Made by a program: the position numbers and the translations under genes. A DNA stretch of 64,000 nucleotides from Palsa-1150 sp964531095 (GTDB taxonomy: Bacteria > Myxococcota_A > Polyangia > Polyangiales > Polyangiaceae). The notes beneath the pieces are model-generated. The model ran no database searches. It was given only the letters and a program-made list of their open reading frames with translations, and was not told the origin of the DNA. Below, piece after piece: positions 17,034 to 26,170 of this stretch; positions within the stretch are counted from its first letter, which is position 1, and the number at the start of each line of letters is the position of its first letter. The stretch spans positions 6,179-70,178 of the forward strand of contig CAZHED010000030.1 in assembly GCA_964531095.1 (NCBI GenBank), in the 5' to 3' direction.

Positions 17034-18304
17034 TGACCGCCGCGGTGCCGCTTTCCCAAGCGCTCGTGGAGCTGTCGCGCGTCTCGAAGGACTACACGAC
17101 GGGCGGCGGGCTCGTGCGGGCCATGCGCGAGGTCAGCCTGGCGATCGGGCCGGGGGAGTTCGTCGCGATCGTCGGCGCCAGCGGATCGGGCAAGAGCACG
17201 ATGATGAACGTGCTCGGCTGCCTCGATCGGCCGACCAGCGGAACGTACTCGCTCGCCGGGATCGACGTCGGGAGCCGCAACGGAGATTCGCGCGCGATCG
17301 TCCGAAACCGCGTCATCGGGTTCATCTTTCAGGGGTTCAACCTGCTGCCGCGGACCACCGCGCTGGAGAACGTCGAGCTGCCCCTGCAGTACCGCGGCGT
17401 CGGCGCCCGCGAGCGGCGGCGGCGGGCGAAGGCGGCGCTCGAGGCCGTGGGACTCGCCTCGCGCATGGACCACAACCCCAGCCAGCTCTCGGGCGGCCAG
17501 CAGCAGCGCGTCGCGATCGCCCGCGCCCTGGTGACCGACCCTCCGCTCTTGCTCGCCGACGAGCCCACCGGCAACCTGGATACGCGCACGAGCCTCGAGG
17601 TGCTGGCTCTCTTGCAGAGGCTCAACCGCGAGCGAGGTATCACGGTGCTCCTCGTGACCCACGAGCGCGACGTCGCCGCGTGCGCGTCCCGTGTCGTCAC
17701 GATGCGCGACGGGCGCATCGTGAGCGATGTCGTGCAAGAGCAGCCTCTGGACGCCGCGTCCGAGATCGCACGCTTGCCCGTGAGCGACGACGTGGACAAG
17801 CCCTCGGCGTCGCCGGGAAGCCGTCTCGAACGCGACAGTGCTGCGGTTCGGATGGGCGGGCCCGTGCCCTTCAGCGTCTACGCGATGATGTGGGTCGGCG
17901 AGCTGGCGGGCGAGGCGCTGGCTGCCGCGTACATCGCGCTCGTGCTTCGCCTCAGCGTCGTCGATCTCGTCTGGGCGGCACGGATCGTCGGCGAGATCGG
18001 CAAGGCGTGGGTGGGCGCGCGCTGGGCGCGGCGTGTGCTCGGCCGTCCGTCGACGAGCGACCAGCGCGCGCGAATGGCCCTCTGGTACACGATGACCGTG
18101 ACGTGCACGAGCATCGCGATCTTGCTCGCGGCCGTGCTCGCACTGCCACCTTCGGCGGCCGCGAAGCTCGGCGGCATGATGGATATCGTGTCGCGCGTGT
18201 CCGAGCGGGGATGGGCGGTCTTGATCGCGTTCGTCTTCGCGGGCATCGGCTTCACGGTGCTGCTGCGCTACTTGCTCCTCTCGCTCTTCAACCCGAGGCG
18301 CTGA
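17033..18304 (+). CDS. MacB-type ABC ATPase fused to a C-terminal membrane domain
   Basis: 423 residues. The first ~225 residues are a complete LolD/MacB-class ATPase: Walker A GASGSGKST, Q-loop FIFQGFNLLP, signature LSGGQQQRVAIARAL, Walker B LLLADEPTG, H-loop LLVTHERD. After a linker, residues ~265-423 contain several hydrophobic segments (VPFSVYAMMWVGELAGEALA, CTSIAILLAAVLALP, AVLIAFVFAGIGFTVLLRYL). This membrane part is not the MacB FtsX domain, which here is encoded by separate genes, and its start resembles the start of the next gene (VPVTVYVAMFGGTIIGQLF). The fusion is unusual for this family. Confidence 0.85.
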   Translation: MTAAVPLSQALVELSRVSKDYTTGGGLVRAMREVSLAIGPGEFVAIVGASGSGKSTMMNVLGCLDRPTSGTYSLAGIDVGSRNGDSRAIVRNRVIGFIFQGFNLLPRTTALENVELPLQYRGVGARERRRRAKAALEAVGLASRMDHNPSQLSGGQQQRVAIARALVTDPPLLLADEPTGNLDTRTSLEVLALLQRLNRERGITVLLVTHERDVAACASRVVTMRDGRIVSDVVQEQPLDAASEIARLPVSDDVDKPSASPGSRLERDSAAVRMGGPVPFSVYAMMWVGELAGEALAAAYIALVLRLSVVDLVWAARIVGEIGKAWVGARWARRVLGRPSTSDQRARMALWYTMTVTCTSIAILLAAVLALPPSAAAKLGGMMDIVSRVSERGWAVLIAFVFAGIGFTVLLRYLLLSLFNPRR

Positions 18305-18305
18305 T

Positions 18306-18788
18306 ATGGGCCGCACGCTGCGAGCGGAGCGTGATGACGGCCCGTCGATCGCGCCGGCGATCCAGCTGCCGCATTTGGGTCCCGTGCCGGTCACCGTCTA
18401 CGTGGCCATGTTCGGCGGGACCATCATCGGGCAACTCTTCGGGATGAGCGTGGACGCCCTCGTCATCGGGCGCCGCGTCGTGTGGGTTCCACTCGTCTGC
18501 AGCGTGGTGCTCGAGGCGCTGGCCGCCGTACGGTTCGGCGCCGGTCGAGTCGGCCACCGGCTGCGGTGGGGCGAGTGGGGGCAGGTGTCGGCGTACTACT
18601 CGGGATGCCTGGTCGCGCTGTCGCTGCCGCTCGCGGCCTGGACGGTCGCGTACAACCGCCGGCTCGCCGCGGCGGGCTCGTCGCGCGAGATCGCGTCGGC
18701 CCTCGGCGTCGTCATCGGCGGGGTCATCGTGGCGACGGTCCTTCGGAACGCGCTCATGGCCGTATTGGCCTCTCGGAGGGCGTCGTGA
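18306..18788 (+). CDS. Membrane protein paralogous to the C-terminus of the preceding ATPase
   Basis: 160 residues with four likely transmembrane helices (VPVTVYVAMFGGTIIGQLFG, VWVPLVCSVVLEALAAV, a central LVALSLPLAAWTVAY and a C-terminal ALGVVIGGVIVATVL). Its first membrane segment resembles residues ~270-290 of the upstream ATPase fusion, pattern PVPxxVYxxM, so a duplication is likely. The start is 2 bp after the upstream stop and its stop overlaps the GTG of the first permease (GTGA), so all are one operon. Possibly an accessory subunit of the exporter. No named family. Confidence 0.7.
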   Translation: MGRTLRAERDDGPSIAPAIQLPHLGPVPVTVYVAMFGGTIIGQLFGMSVDALVIGRRVVWVPLVCSVVLEALAAVRFGAGRVGHRLRWGEWGQVSAYYSGCLVALSLPLAAWTVAYNRRLAAAGSSREIASALGVVIGGVIVATVLRNALMAVLASRRAS

Positions 18789-20005
18789 TCGCGACCCTTC
18801 GCGATGCGACGCGCCTGGCCTTCGGGGCGATCGTGCGCAACAAGCTGCGCGCTGCGCTGACGGTGCTCGGGATCTTCATCGGCATTACGGCGGTCGTCAT
18901 CGTCACCGCGGCGGCCACGACGACCACGGCGGTCGTCGGCGGCGAGATCGACAGCTTCGCGGCGAACGGCCTCTTCGTCTGGCCGCGGCCGGTGCAGGCC
19001 TCGGGGGCCAAGGCCAAAGTCGTCGGCCGATTGACCGAGGCCGACGGCCGAGCGATCGCGCGCGAAGCGGTGAGCGTTGCGAACGTCGCCCCCTGGCTCA
19101 ACACCCAGGGGCAGGTCGTCTACGCCGACAAGAACTGGGCAACGACCCTCATCGGCACGACGCTCGACTACTTGCCGATCCGACGCTTCACGATCGCCAA
19201 AGGGTCGGCCTGGACCGAGAGCGACGAGCTTCTGAAGACCAAAGTCTGCGTCATCGGCCAGACCGTGGCCACCAACCTCTTCGGCAACGAAGATGCGGTC
19301 GGTCGCATCATTCGCGTGGGGCGCTCGCCGTACACGGTCGTCGGGGTCCTCGGCGCGCGCGGTACGTCGCCTTTCGGCGAGGATCAGGACGACCGCGTCA
19401 TGATGCCCATCGGCGCATTTCGCGCGCGGGTGATGCACACCGCGCCGGGCCGGACCGATCAGCTCATCGTGAGCGCCACGAGCGACCAGACGGTCAACCG
19501 GGCCAAGTCGCAGATTGAGAGCATCTTGCGCCAGCGTCACCACCTCGACCCAGGGCGCGACGACTTCGAGGTCAGCACGCAGGCCGACATGCGCGAGACG
19601 ACCGAGGGGATCATGGCGACGCTCTCGGCGCTGCTTCTTTCGGTTGCCGGGGTCAGTCTGCTCGTTGGTGGAATCGGCGTGATGAACATCATGCTGGTGA
19701 GCGTCGCCGAGCGAACGCGCGAGATCGGAATTCGCATGTCGATCGGCGCACGCGAGGGAGACATCCTCGTGCAGTTTCTGGTCGAGGCGATCGCGCTCAC
19801 GATGATCGGCGGCGTGCTCGGGATCGCGGCGGGCAGCGCGATCACTCTGGCCATCGGCCGTCTTCTGTCGTCGGCGATGGCCCCGAGCGCCACGGCGCTG
19901 GCGATCGCCGTCGGCACGAGCGTCGCCATCGGTACGTTCTTCGGCTTTCTGCCGGCGTGGCGCGCCGCGAAGCTGGACCCCATCGCCGCGCTGAGGGTCG
20001 AATGA
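18785..20005 (+). CDS. MacB-type FtsX permease subunit 1
   Basis: 406 residues from a GTG that overlaps the previous stop. It has the MacB permease layout: an N-terminal transmembrane helix (NKLRAALTVLGIFIGITAVV), a periplasmic MacB_PCD domain of ~200 residues, then three C-terminal helices with the FtsX motif LLVGGIGVMNIMLVSVAERT and REIGIRMSIGAREGDI. No ATPase domain is present; the ATPase is two genes upstream. With the paralogous second permease it probably forms a heterodimer, as in split MacB-like systems that export peptides, antibiotics or lipoproteins. Substrate unknown. Confidence 0.85.
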   Translation: MIATLRDATRLAFGAIVRNKLRAALTVLGIFIGITAVVIVTAAATTTTAVVGGEIDSFAANGLFVWPRPVQASGAKAKVVGRLTEADGRAIAREAVSVANVAPWLNTQGQVVYADKNWATTLIGTTLDYLPIRRFTIAKGSAWTESDELLKTKVCVIGQTVATNLFGNEDAVGRIIRVGRSPYTVVGVLGARGTSPFGEDQDDRVMMPIGAFRARVMHTAPGRTDQLIVSATSDQTVNRAKSQIESILRQRHHLDPGRDDFEVSTQADMRETTEGIMATLSALLLSVAGVSLLVGGIGVMNIMLVSVAERTREIGIRMSIGAREGDILVQFLVEAIALTMIGGVLGIAAGSAITLAIGRLLSSAMAPSATALAIAVGTSVAIGTFFGFLPAWRAAKLDPIAALRVE

Positions 20006-21237
20006 AGCCGCTGCGCGCGCTGATCGACGGCATCGCTTCGGCCCTGCGCGCGATCGTGCGCAGCCCGATGCGGGCGTCGCTCACCGTCCTCGGCATCCTC
20101 ATAGGCGTCGCCGCCGTGATCACCGTGACGGCGCTCGGATCCGGGGCGCGCGAGAACGTCTCCGGACAGATCCAGGCGATCGGGTCGAACTTCGTCATCA
20201 TCTTCCCTCAAGCGTCGCAGGCATCCGGAGCGCACGGCGCACAGGGGTCGGGCATGCGCCTCACCGAGGACGACGGCCGGGCGATTCTCAACGAATCGAC
20301 GAGCGTCGTGGCGATCGCGCCGGCGCTTCGGTCGATGGTGCAGATCGTCTACGGCGACGAGAACTGGGCGACGAACGTCATCGGGACGACCCTGCCGTAC
20401 TTCCAGGTGCGAAACTGGCCGGTCGAGCGCGGCGAGCTCTGGCAGCCGCACGACGAAGTGGTCAAGTCGAAAGTGGTCGTGATCGGGAGCACGGTCGCGA
20501 GGAACCTCTTTCGTGGCGAAGACCCCGTGGGGCGCACCGTACGCCTCGGGCGCTACCCGTACCGCGTGGTCGGCGTGCTCGCGACCAAGGGTGAGGCGCC
20601 GTTCGGGGGCGACCAGGACGACGCTGTGATCATGCCGTCGACCAGCTTTCGCGCGCGCATCATGCGAACACCGCCCGGGTTCGCGGGGGCGCTGATGGCG
20701 TCGGCCCGGTCGACCGAGGCGACCGACGGCGCCGTGCGCCAGATCGACAGCATCTTGCGCCAGCGCCACCACATCGAAGAGGGGCGCGAGCCGGACTTCG
20801 TCATCCGCACGCAGAAGGAGTTCGCCGAGATGCAGGACCGGATCTACGGCATCTTGACGCTTCTCTTGGTCTTCGTGGCCGCGATCAGCCTCATCGTCGG
20901 CGGGATCGGCGTGATGAACATCATGCTGGTCAGCGTGACGGAACGAACGAGGGAGATCGGCATTCGCATGGCCATCGGCGCGCGCGAGGGAGACATTCGA
21001 ACGCAATTCTTGGCCGAGGCGGTCGTTCTGTCGCTTCTCGGCGGTCTCGCCGGCGTCGCGGTCGGGGCGCTCGCGACGGGCGTCCTCCAGAGTCTCCTCG
21101 AGTGGCACATGACCCTGGCGGCGCGTCCCATCGCCATCAGCATCGGCGTGAGCGCCGCGGTCGGGATCGGATTCGGGTTCTTCCCCGCGCGGCGCGCCGC
21201 CCGGCTCGATCCGATCGAGGCGCTGCGGCACGAGTGA
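20002..21237 (+). CDS. MacB-type FtsX permease subunit 2
   Basis: 411 residues, paralogous to the preceding permease along its whole length: PMRASLTVLGILIGVAAVIT, a periplasmic domain, then LIVGGIGVMNIMLVSVTERT and REIGIRMAIGAREGDIR. The ATGA overlap at 20002-20005 couples it to the first permease. It ends the exporter operon, and a 179-bp gap follows before the TonB receptor gene. The two permeases share the ATPase encoded at 17033, which is consistent with a hetero-oligomeric transporter. The substrate is unknown; the adjacent outer-membrane receptor is not evidence of shared function. Confidence 0.85.
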   Translation: MKPLRALIDGIASALRAIVRSPMRASLTVLGILIGVAAVITVTALGSGARENVSGQIQAIGSNFVIIFPQASQASGAHGAQGSGMRLTEDDGRAILNESTSVVAIAPALRSMVQIVYGDENWATNVIGTTLPYFQVRNWPVERGELWQPHDEVVKSKVVVIGSTVARNLFRGEDPVGRTVRLGRYPYRVVGVLATKGEAPFGGDQDDAVIMPSTSFRARIMRTPPGFAGALMASARSTEATDGAVRQIDSILRQRHHIEEGREPDFVIRTQKEFAEMQDRIYGILTLLLVFVAAISLIVGGIGVMNIMLVSVTERTREIGIRMAIGAREGDIRTQFLAEAVVLSLLGGLAGVAVGALATGVLQSLLEWHMTLAARPIAISIGVSAAVGIGFGFFPARRAARLDPIEALRHE

Positions 21238-21416
21238 GGGTTCAGCGCGCTCGTGTTCCCACGCGAGGTCTACAGGAGCGGCCACTATGCGCCGAACCGG
21301 GGTGTTCGACAGGGGCTAATGCGAGCATTCGGTGACGCGCGGCTTCCCTGCGGGCAATCGTCGCATGGGTGCTCGTCTCGTTGCGGGTCCGCCAGCGGCC
21401 GCTACTATGCCGCGCC

Positions 21417-23618
21417 GTGACGGCGTCGCTCGGCAAGCTCGCTCGGCGGACGCTTGCCGTGGTGGGCGCCGCGTCGTTGGCGCTCACGCCGCTGCGTGCT
21501 GCCGGTGCGCCCGCCGATGTCGTTCCGCCGCGTCGCCTCGACGTCGCCCCCGTGCCGTACCCGCCGGAGGGCCACGGCGACGCCTCGGTGGATCTGGCGA
21601 TCGTCGTCGACCCCATCGGGGTGGTCACCGACGTTCGGGTTCGGCAGGGAGCGCCCCCCTTCGCTGACGCCGCGGCGGCCGCCGTCAAGACGTGGCGCTT
21701 CGCTCCGGCGACGCGAGACGAAACGCCGATCGCGGCTCGGATCGCCGTGACCGTCACGTTTCGCGCCCCCCCGCCGGAGCCCCCTCCCGCTGCTCCGAGG
21801 GTCGAGGCGCAACCTTGGAAGCCACCTGTCCCGACGGCGGCGGCCGCGCCGGAGACCGAGCCACCGATCGACGTTTCGGTGAAGGGTCAGCGCGAGGAGC
21901 TCGGGACCAACCACATCCCCCGCGCCGAGGCGCAGCTCGTACCGGGCGCCTTCGGCGATCCGTTCCGCATCGTCGAGGCGCTGCCGGGGATGGCTCCTTA
22001 TTTCAGCGGCCTTCCCTACTACTACGTCCGCGGCTCGCCGCCGGAGACCGTTGGCTACTCGATCGACGGAATTCGTGTGCCGCTGCTCTTCCACGTCGGG
22101 GCGGGGCCTTCGACGATCGCGTCCCCCCTCGTCGACTCGGTCGATTTGTTTCCGGGCGCCTATCCGGCTCGCTATGGCCGATACGCGGGCGCCCTCATCG
22201 CCGGGGAGACGACGCCGCCCCGAGAAGACCAGGCGCGGGGCGAGGCGGGCGCACGCGTGTTCGACGCGCACGCGTTCGTCGAGACGCCGTTCGACGGCGG
22301 TGGAGGGACGGTTCTCGCCGCCGGCAGGTACTCGTACACCGACCTTCTCACATCGCTGATCGTTCCGGACTACAAGGTTGGATATTGGGATTACCAGTTC
22401 CGCATCTCTCATCGAGTGGCCGACAGAGACACCCTTTCGCTCTTCGTCTTCGGCTCCCACGACGAGCTCGCGTACAAGGGATCGCCGACGTTTCATATCG
22501 AGTATCACAGGGCGGACTTGCGCTACGACCACGCGCTCGCTGACGGTGGGCACGTGCGCGTCGCGGGCACGTTCAGCTACGACGACACGCTGACCGCATT
22601 GCAGACCGACACCGGCGCGGGGGCGAGCGCGGCATTCAAGGGGCCGGGCGGTCGGATCCGAACCGAGATCGAGCAGCGGGTGTCCAATCGCGCGCTCGTG
22701 CGCGCGGGGGCGGACGTCGGCGTCACCCGGTTCTCCGTGGACGACTACGAGGGCATCGTTCGCCCCGCGCACACCGATGTGGAAGGAGGCCTCTATGCCG
22801 ACGTCGTCTGGCGCGCGACCGACCGAGTCGAGATCGTTCCCGGCTTTCGCTTCGACGGCTACCACGCCCGCGGGCAAACGGCCTGGGCTCCGCAGCCGCG
22901 GCTGTCGACGAAGGTTCGGATCTTGCCGAACCTGCTGTGGATCTCGGCACTCGGTGTAGCGCACCAAGAGCCCACGGAAGAAGTGTTCATCCCATCCAAG
23001 ATCCCCGACCCGATCGTGAGTCTGTCGGGGGGGAATAGCTACCAGTTCTCGGAGGCGATCGAGGCCAGGCTTCCGTCGAGCATCCGAGCGAGGGTAACTG
23101 GGTTCTACTCGGGGCTCGTCGCGGACCACCTTTCGGGCGAGGACCGAAGCGAGGGCATCGAGGTGTTTCTCCGGCGTGACTTCACGCGCCGGCTGGGCGG
23201 GTTCGTGTCGTATACGCTGTCGCGATCGGACGCAATCTCCGGCGCGCAGACATCCCGATCGGTTTGGGACCGAACGCATCTGCTCTCGGTCGTCCTCGGT
23301 TACGACCTCGGCTCGGAATGGCGCATCGGCACGCGGTTCTTTTTCGAGTCGGGCCGGCTGTACCGTGCCGTCTGCGCTGACTGCGCGATCGCGTACACGG
23401 CGACCGGCCAGCTACCTCCATTTTACCGGCTGGACGCACGCATCGAAAAGAAGTGGTCTCTGTCGAACGGAAAGTGGCTGCGCGCGACGCTTGAGTGCTT
23501 CAACGTGTTCGACAAGCCCGAGCCAATCTTCGCGGACTATTCGCTTCGCGACGGGCTCGTCGTCCGCACGCAAAGCCCGATCATCCTTCCGAGCATCGGG
23601 CTCGAGGGGGGCTTTTGA
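21417..23618 (+). CDS. TonB C-terminal domain fused to a TonB-dependent outer-membrane receptor
   Basis: 733 residues. The GTG at 21417 gives a signal peptide (MTASLGKLARRTLAVVGAAS, then LALTPLRAAGAP). Residues ~30-115 carry a TonB C-terminal-like fold (VDLAIVVDPIGVVTDVRVRQ, then AAVKTWRFAPATR), a Pro-rich linker follows, then a TonB-receptor plug (EALPGMAPYFSGLPYYYVRG) and a long beta-barrel ending in the usual aromatic terminus. Such TonB-receptor fusions are a myxobacterial trait, but their energy coupling is poorly understood. Plausible substrates are siderophores, vitamin B12 or glycans; none can be deduced. An alternative start at 21369 would add residues before the signal peptide. Confidence 0.75.
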   Translation: MTASLGKLARRTLAVVGAASLALTPLRAAGAPADVVPPRRLDVAPVPYPPEGHGDASVDLAIVVDPIGVVTDVRVRQGAPPFADAAAAAVKTWRFAPATRDETPIAARIAVTVTFRAPPPEPPPAAPRVEAQPWKPPVPTAAAAPETEPPIDVSVKGQREELGTNHIPRAEAQLVPGAFGDPFRIVEALPGMAPYFSGLPYYYVRGSPPETVGYSIDGIRVPLLFHVGAGPSTIASPLVDSVDLFPGAYPARYGRYAGALIAGETTPPREDQARGEAGARVFDAHAFVETPFDGGGGTVLAAGRYSYTDLLTSLIVPDYKVGYWDYQFRISHRVADRDTLSLFVFGSHDELAYKGSPTFHIEYHRADLRYDHALADGGHVRVAGTFSYDDTLTALQTDTGAGASAAFKGPGGRIRTEIEQRVSNRALVRAGADVGVTRFSVDDYEGIVRPAHTDVEGGLYADVVWRATDRVEIVPGFRFDGYHARGQTAWAPQPRLSTKVRILPNLLWISALGVAHQEPTEEVFIPSKIPDPIVSLSGGNSYQFSEAIEARLPSSIRARVTGFYSGLVADHLSGEDRSEGIEVFLRRDFTRRLGGFVSYTLSRSDAISGAQTSRSVWDRTHLLSVVLGYDLGSEWRIGTRFFFESGRLYRAVCADCAIAYTATGQLPPFYRLDARIEKKWSLSNGKWLRATLECFNVFDKPEPIFADYSLRDGLVVRTQSPIILPSIGLEGGF

Positions 23619-23630
23619 TCGCGGGTACGG

Positions 23631-23653
23631 CCCGTGGCCAAACGATCCACGGG
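23631..23653. terminator. Perfect inverted repeat between convergent genes
   Basis: CCCGTGG and CCACGGG form a perfect 7-bp stem around a 9-base loop. It lies 12 bp after the receptor stop and directly abuts the stop of the minus-strand oxidoreductase at 23654. No T-run is seen. Probably a bidirectional terminator. Confidence 0.45.
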
Positions 23654-25093
23654 TCACGCGGTCAGCGCCCCCGCCTCGATCACGCGTGTCGATCGCCCGA
23701 TCGCGTCGATCCCCGCGCCGCCGCGCTCGCCGGCGATCATTTGCATGGCCGCCTTCATCCCCATTTGCATCGCCGCATCCATGAACACGTACCGAAACAG
23801 CCCCTGCCGGCCCGCCGAACGAACGTTTGCGAACGCGGCGACCTGGGCGAGCAGCGTCTGCCGGTCGCGCTCGTAGCCGAGGTGATAGACGGGATAGCCG
23901 TGGGTGACACGGACGACGAACGACGAGAGTACGTCTTGCACCGGCATTCCGAGCCCGTCGAGCTCGGAAAGCATGCGCGTTCGTAGCTCGGCATCCCCCG
24001 CCTTCCACGTCCCGTCGCCGACGTCGCACGGCACTTCGAGCATGATCGACGTGCGCCCCTCCGGAGCCATGAAGGGGCTGCGGCGCTTGGGCTCCTGGAT
24101 TCGCGACATCGTCAGATCGCCGCTCGCCACGTACATCCATGTGTTCTCCGAGAAATCGCGGCGGGCGAGCATCAAGTTGACGAACGCGAGCGCTCGAAAG
24201 CGGAGTCGGCACGCGGCCGCTTCGACCTCCGCCGGCGCGTCCGGGCGAAGCATGCGCGCGAGCTCCGGCAAGGGCACTGTCGACAGGATCTCGCCTGCCG
24301 GGATGCGCTCCGCGCCGCGCGGACCCTCGACCAGAACCGCCGTCACCCGCTCGCCCGTCGTCTCCAAGCCGGCGACGCGCGTCGATGCGCGAACCTCTCC
24401 GCCTCGCGAGATCACTTCGTCGGCCATCGTGCGGTAGAGCTGGCCCATGCCGTGGCGCGGGTAGCGGTAGCGCCGCGCGTACGTGCGCACCGGGGTTCTG
24501 CGCAGGCGCAGCATGCGCATCGCGACGTCGCGCAGGTCGAGGAGGGAGATGCGCTCCTGGGCCCAGTCCGCCGAGATGAGCCTCGGGTCCACGCCCCAGA
24601 GCTTGCGCGTATAGGGGCCGAAAAAGGCGTCGTAGAGTGGGCGGCCGAACCTCGATATCACCCAGTCTTCGAAGCTTCGATCTTCTCGTGGCGAGAGGTG
24701 AGCATGCGCGCGGGCGGTCGCCCAACCGGCGATCGCGCCCACGTTTTCGCGGATTCCGAGATTGCGCACGATGTCGACCGCTTCGAGCGGGTAACGGAAG
24801 CGACGACCCCGGTAAAGCACGACGCTGCGCCGCTCCCCGGACATTAGGTCGTCGCCCAGCAACTTCTCCAACCAGCGTGTCAGCGCGGCGTCCCCGGAGA
24901 CGAAGCGGTGGCCGCCGAGGTCGAAGCTCCACCCGTCGCGCTCGTGGGTCGCGCACAGGCCTCCGACCAGCGGCTCGCGTTCGAGCACGATGGGCTTCTC
25001 TCCGAATTGGCAGAGTTGCCACGCCGCCGCCAGCCCGCACGGGCCACCTCCGAGAACGATGAAGGGGTCTCTACCGGTCACGCGGTCGGACAC
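23654..25093 (-). CDS. FAD-dependent amine oxidase/protoporphyrinogen oxidase-like protein
   Basis: 479 residues from a GTG at 25093. The dinucleotide-binding motif VLGGGPCGLAAAWQLCQFG (GxGxxG) is at the start, followed by LEREPLVGGLCATHERDGW and FDLGGHRF, the pattern of NAD(P)-binding Rossmann flavoproteins related to amine oxidases, protoporphyrinogen oxidases and UDP-galactopyranose mutases. LWGVDPRLISADWAQERI resembles a motif of the nucleotide-sugar-type members. Substrate cannot be assigned. An upstream frame reaching to 25237 adds a Ser/Lys-rich stretch without homology. It may be an operon with the acyltransferase at 25174 (80-bp gap), which would suggest lipid or glycan modification. 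Confidence 0.75.
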   Translation of the reverse strand: MSDRVTGRDPFIVLGGGPCGLAAAWQLCQFGEKPIVLEREPLVGGLCATHERDGWSFDLGGHRFVSGDAALTRWLEKLLGDDLMSGERRSVVLYRGRRFRYPLEAVDIVRNLGIRENVGAIAGWATARAHAHLSPREDRSFEDWVISRFGRPLYDAFFGPYTRKLWGVDPRLISADWAQERISLLDLRDVAMRMLRLRRTPVRTYARRYRYPRHGMGQLYRTMADEVISRGGEVRASTRVAGLETTGERVTAVLVEGPRGAERIPAGEILSTVPLPELARMLRPDAPAEVEAAACRLRFRALAFVNLMLARRDFSENTWMYVASGDLTMSRIQEPKRRSPFMAPEGRTSIMLEVPCDVGDGTWKAGDAELRTRMLSELDGLGMPVQDVLSSFVVRVTHGYPVYHLGYERDRQTLLAQVAAFANVRSAGRQGLFRYVFMDAAMQMGMKAAMQMIAGERGGAGIDAIGRSTRVIEAGALTA

Positions 25094-25173
25094 ACCGGCT
25101 TTTACCACGCTGCTTGCCTTGAAGGACGTCCGCCGAACGGGCGTCTCGTGATTGCGTGGGGCCGAGCCGCCGA

Positions 25174-26073
25174 CTACGTCACCCGCGCTCGAATCGCCCT
25201 TTCCTCCTGCCCGAGCTTGGCAATTTCTTCCACGCACCGCTCCGCGATGAGCCGGTACGTGCGCGGGCTCTCCGCCTGATCCATCAGCGGCCCGAACGCG
25301 ATCGGCGCGCCGAACACGATATGGATTGGTGTGCCCCTGCCGGTGAGGCCGCCGGCGACTTGCTTGACCAAGTCATTGCCCAGCCCGTTGACGAAGACCG
25401 GTACCACCGGGACGCGAGCCTTGCGAATCACGCGGCCCACGCCGCTCTGCGCGGGCAGCAGCGCGTAAGGATCGTCGTCCTTCTTGCGTGTGCCCTCGGG
25501 GTGGATGCCCACGAAAAATCCGCCTCGCCGCAAGAGCGCCGCAAGCTCGTCGAGCCCCGCGAGGTTGAGAGCGGCGCGCTTCTTGTCGCGAAAGATCGGC
25601 GGGTACATCGCAAAGAAGCTCATCACGCCGTTGACCAGCGGACCGAGCGGGTTGTCGTAGAAGAACTCCGACCGAACCGGGAACAAGATGCGGTGCGGGA
25701 GGCCGCGCGAGACGAGCTCGGCGACCGTCACGTAGAGGTCGAAAAGCGACCGATGATTCGCGACGCACACGATGCTCCCGGAGCGGTTCCATGGCGGCAG
25801 GCGGTCCAGCCCGTGCACGTGACGCAAGCTTGCGGTGGCAGAGCGGATCCACCACTGCCCGACGCTTCGCTGGAGCCATCGGATCGCGTGGTCGAGCGCG
25901 CCAGGGCGTAGGCTCGCGCGGATCATGCGAATCTGAGCCCGCTCGAGCGGGGTGAGCACGGGAGGAGAGCCGTTGCTGGCGAGCCGCCGAGGTCGCGCTT
26001 CGGGTGCGGCCTCGTCGACCCGTCCGCGGAGCTCGGCATGGGCTGACGCCGTTTCTGTCACGGGCTGCGTCAT
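25174..26073 (-). CDS. Lysophospholipid acyltransferase (PlsC-like)
   Basis: 299 residues. The acyltransferase motifs are present: ANHRSLFDLY (HX4D catalytic motif), then FFYDNPLGP, and GIHPEGTRKKDD (glycerophosphate-binding EGTR). N-terminal ~50 residues are disordered and a hydrophobic segment lies near residue 55-80. Likely 1-acyl-glycerol-3-phosphate or ornithine-lipid-type acyltransferase acting at the inner membrane. It is 80 bp upstream of the FAD oxidoreductase on the same strand. Start is the first ATG after an open frame. Confidence 0.85.
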   Translation of the reverse strand: MTQPVTETASAHAELRGRVDEAAPEARPRRLASNGSPPVLTPLERAQIRMIRASLRPGALDHAIRWLQRSVGQWWIRSATASLRHVHGLDRLPPWNRSGSIVCVANHRSLFDLYVTVAELVSRGLPHRILFPVRSEFFYDNPLGPLVNGVMSFFAMYPPIFRDKKRAALNLAGLDELAALLRRGGFFVGIHPEGTRKKDDDPYALLPAQSGVGRVIRKARVPVVPVFVNGLGNDLVKQVAGGLTGRGTPIHIVFGAPIAFGPLMDQAESPRTYRLIAERCVEEIAKLGQEERAIRARVT

Positions 26074-26170
26074 CGTTCGGCGCGCACGGTACCACGGGGC
26101 CGGCCGGTCCCGAGCGCCGCCCCGACGCGGGCTTTGTGGACGCGCCGGGGCGGCGACGGGAAGGCCGGAC

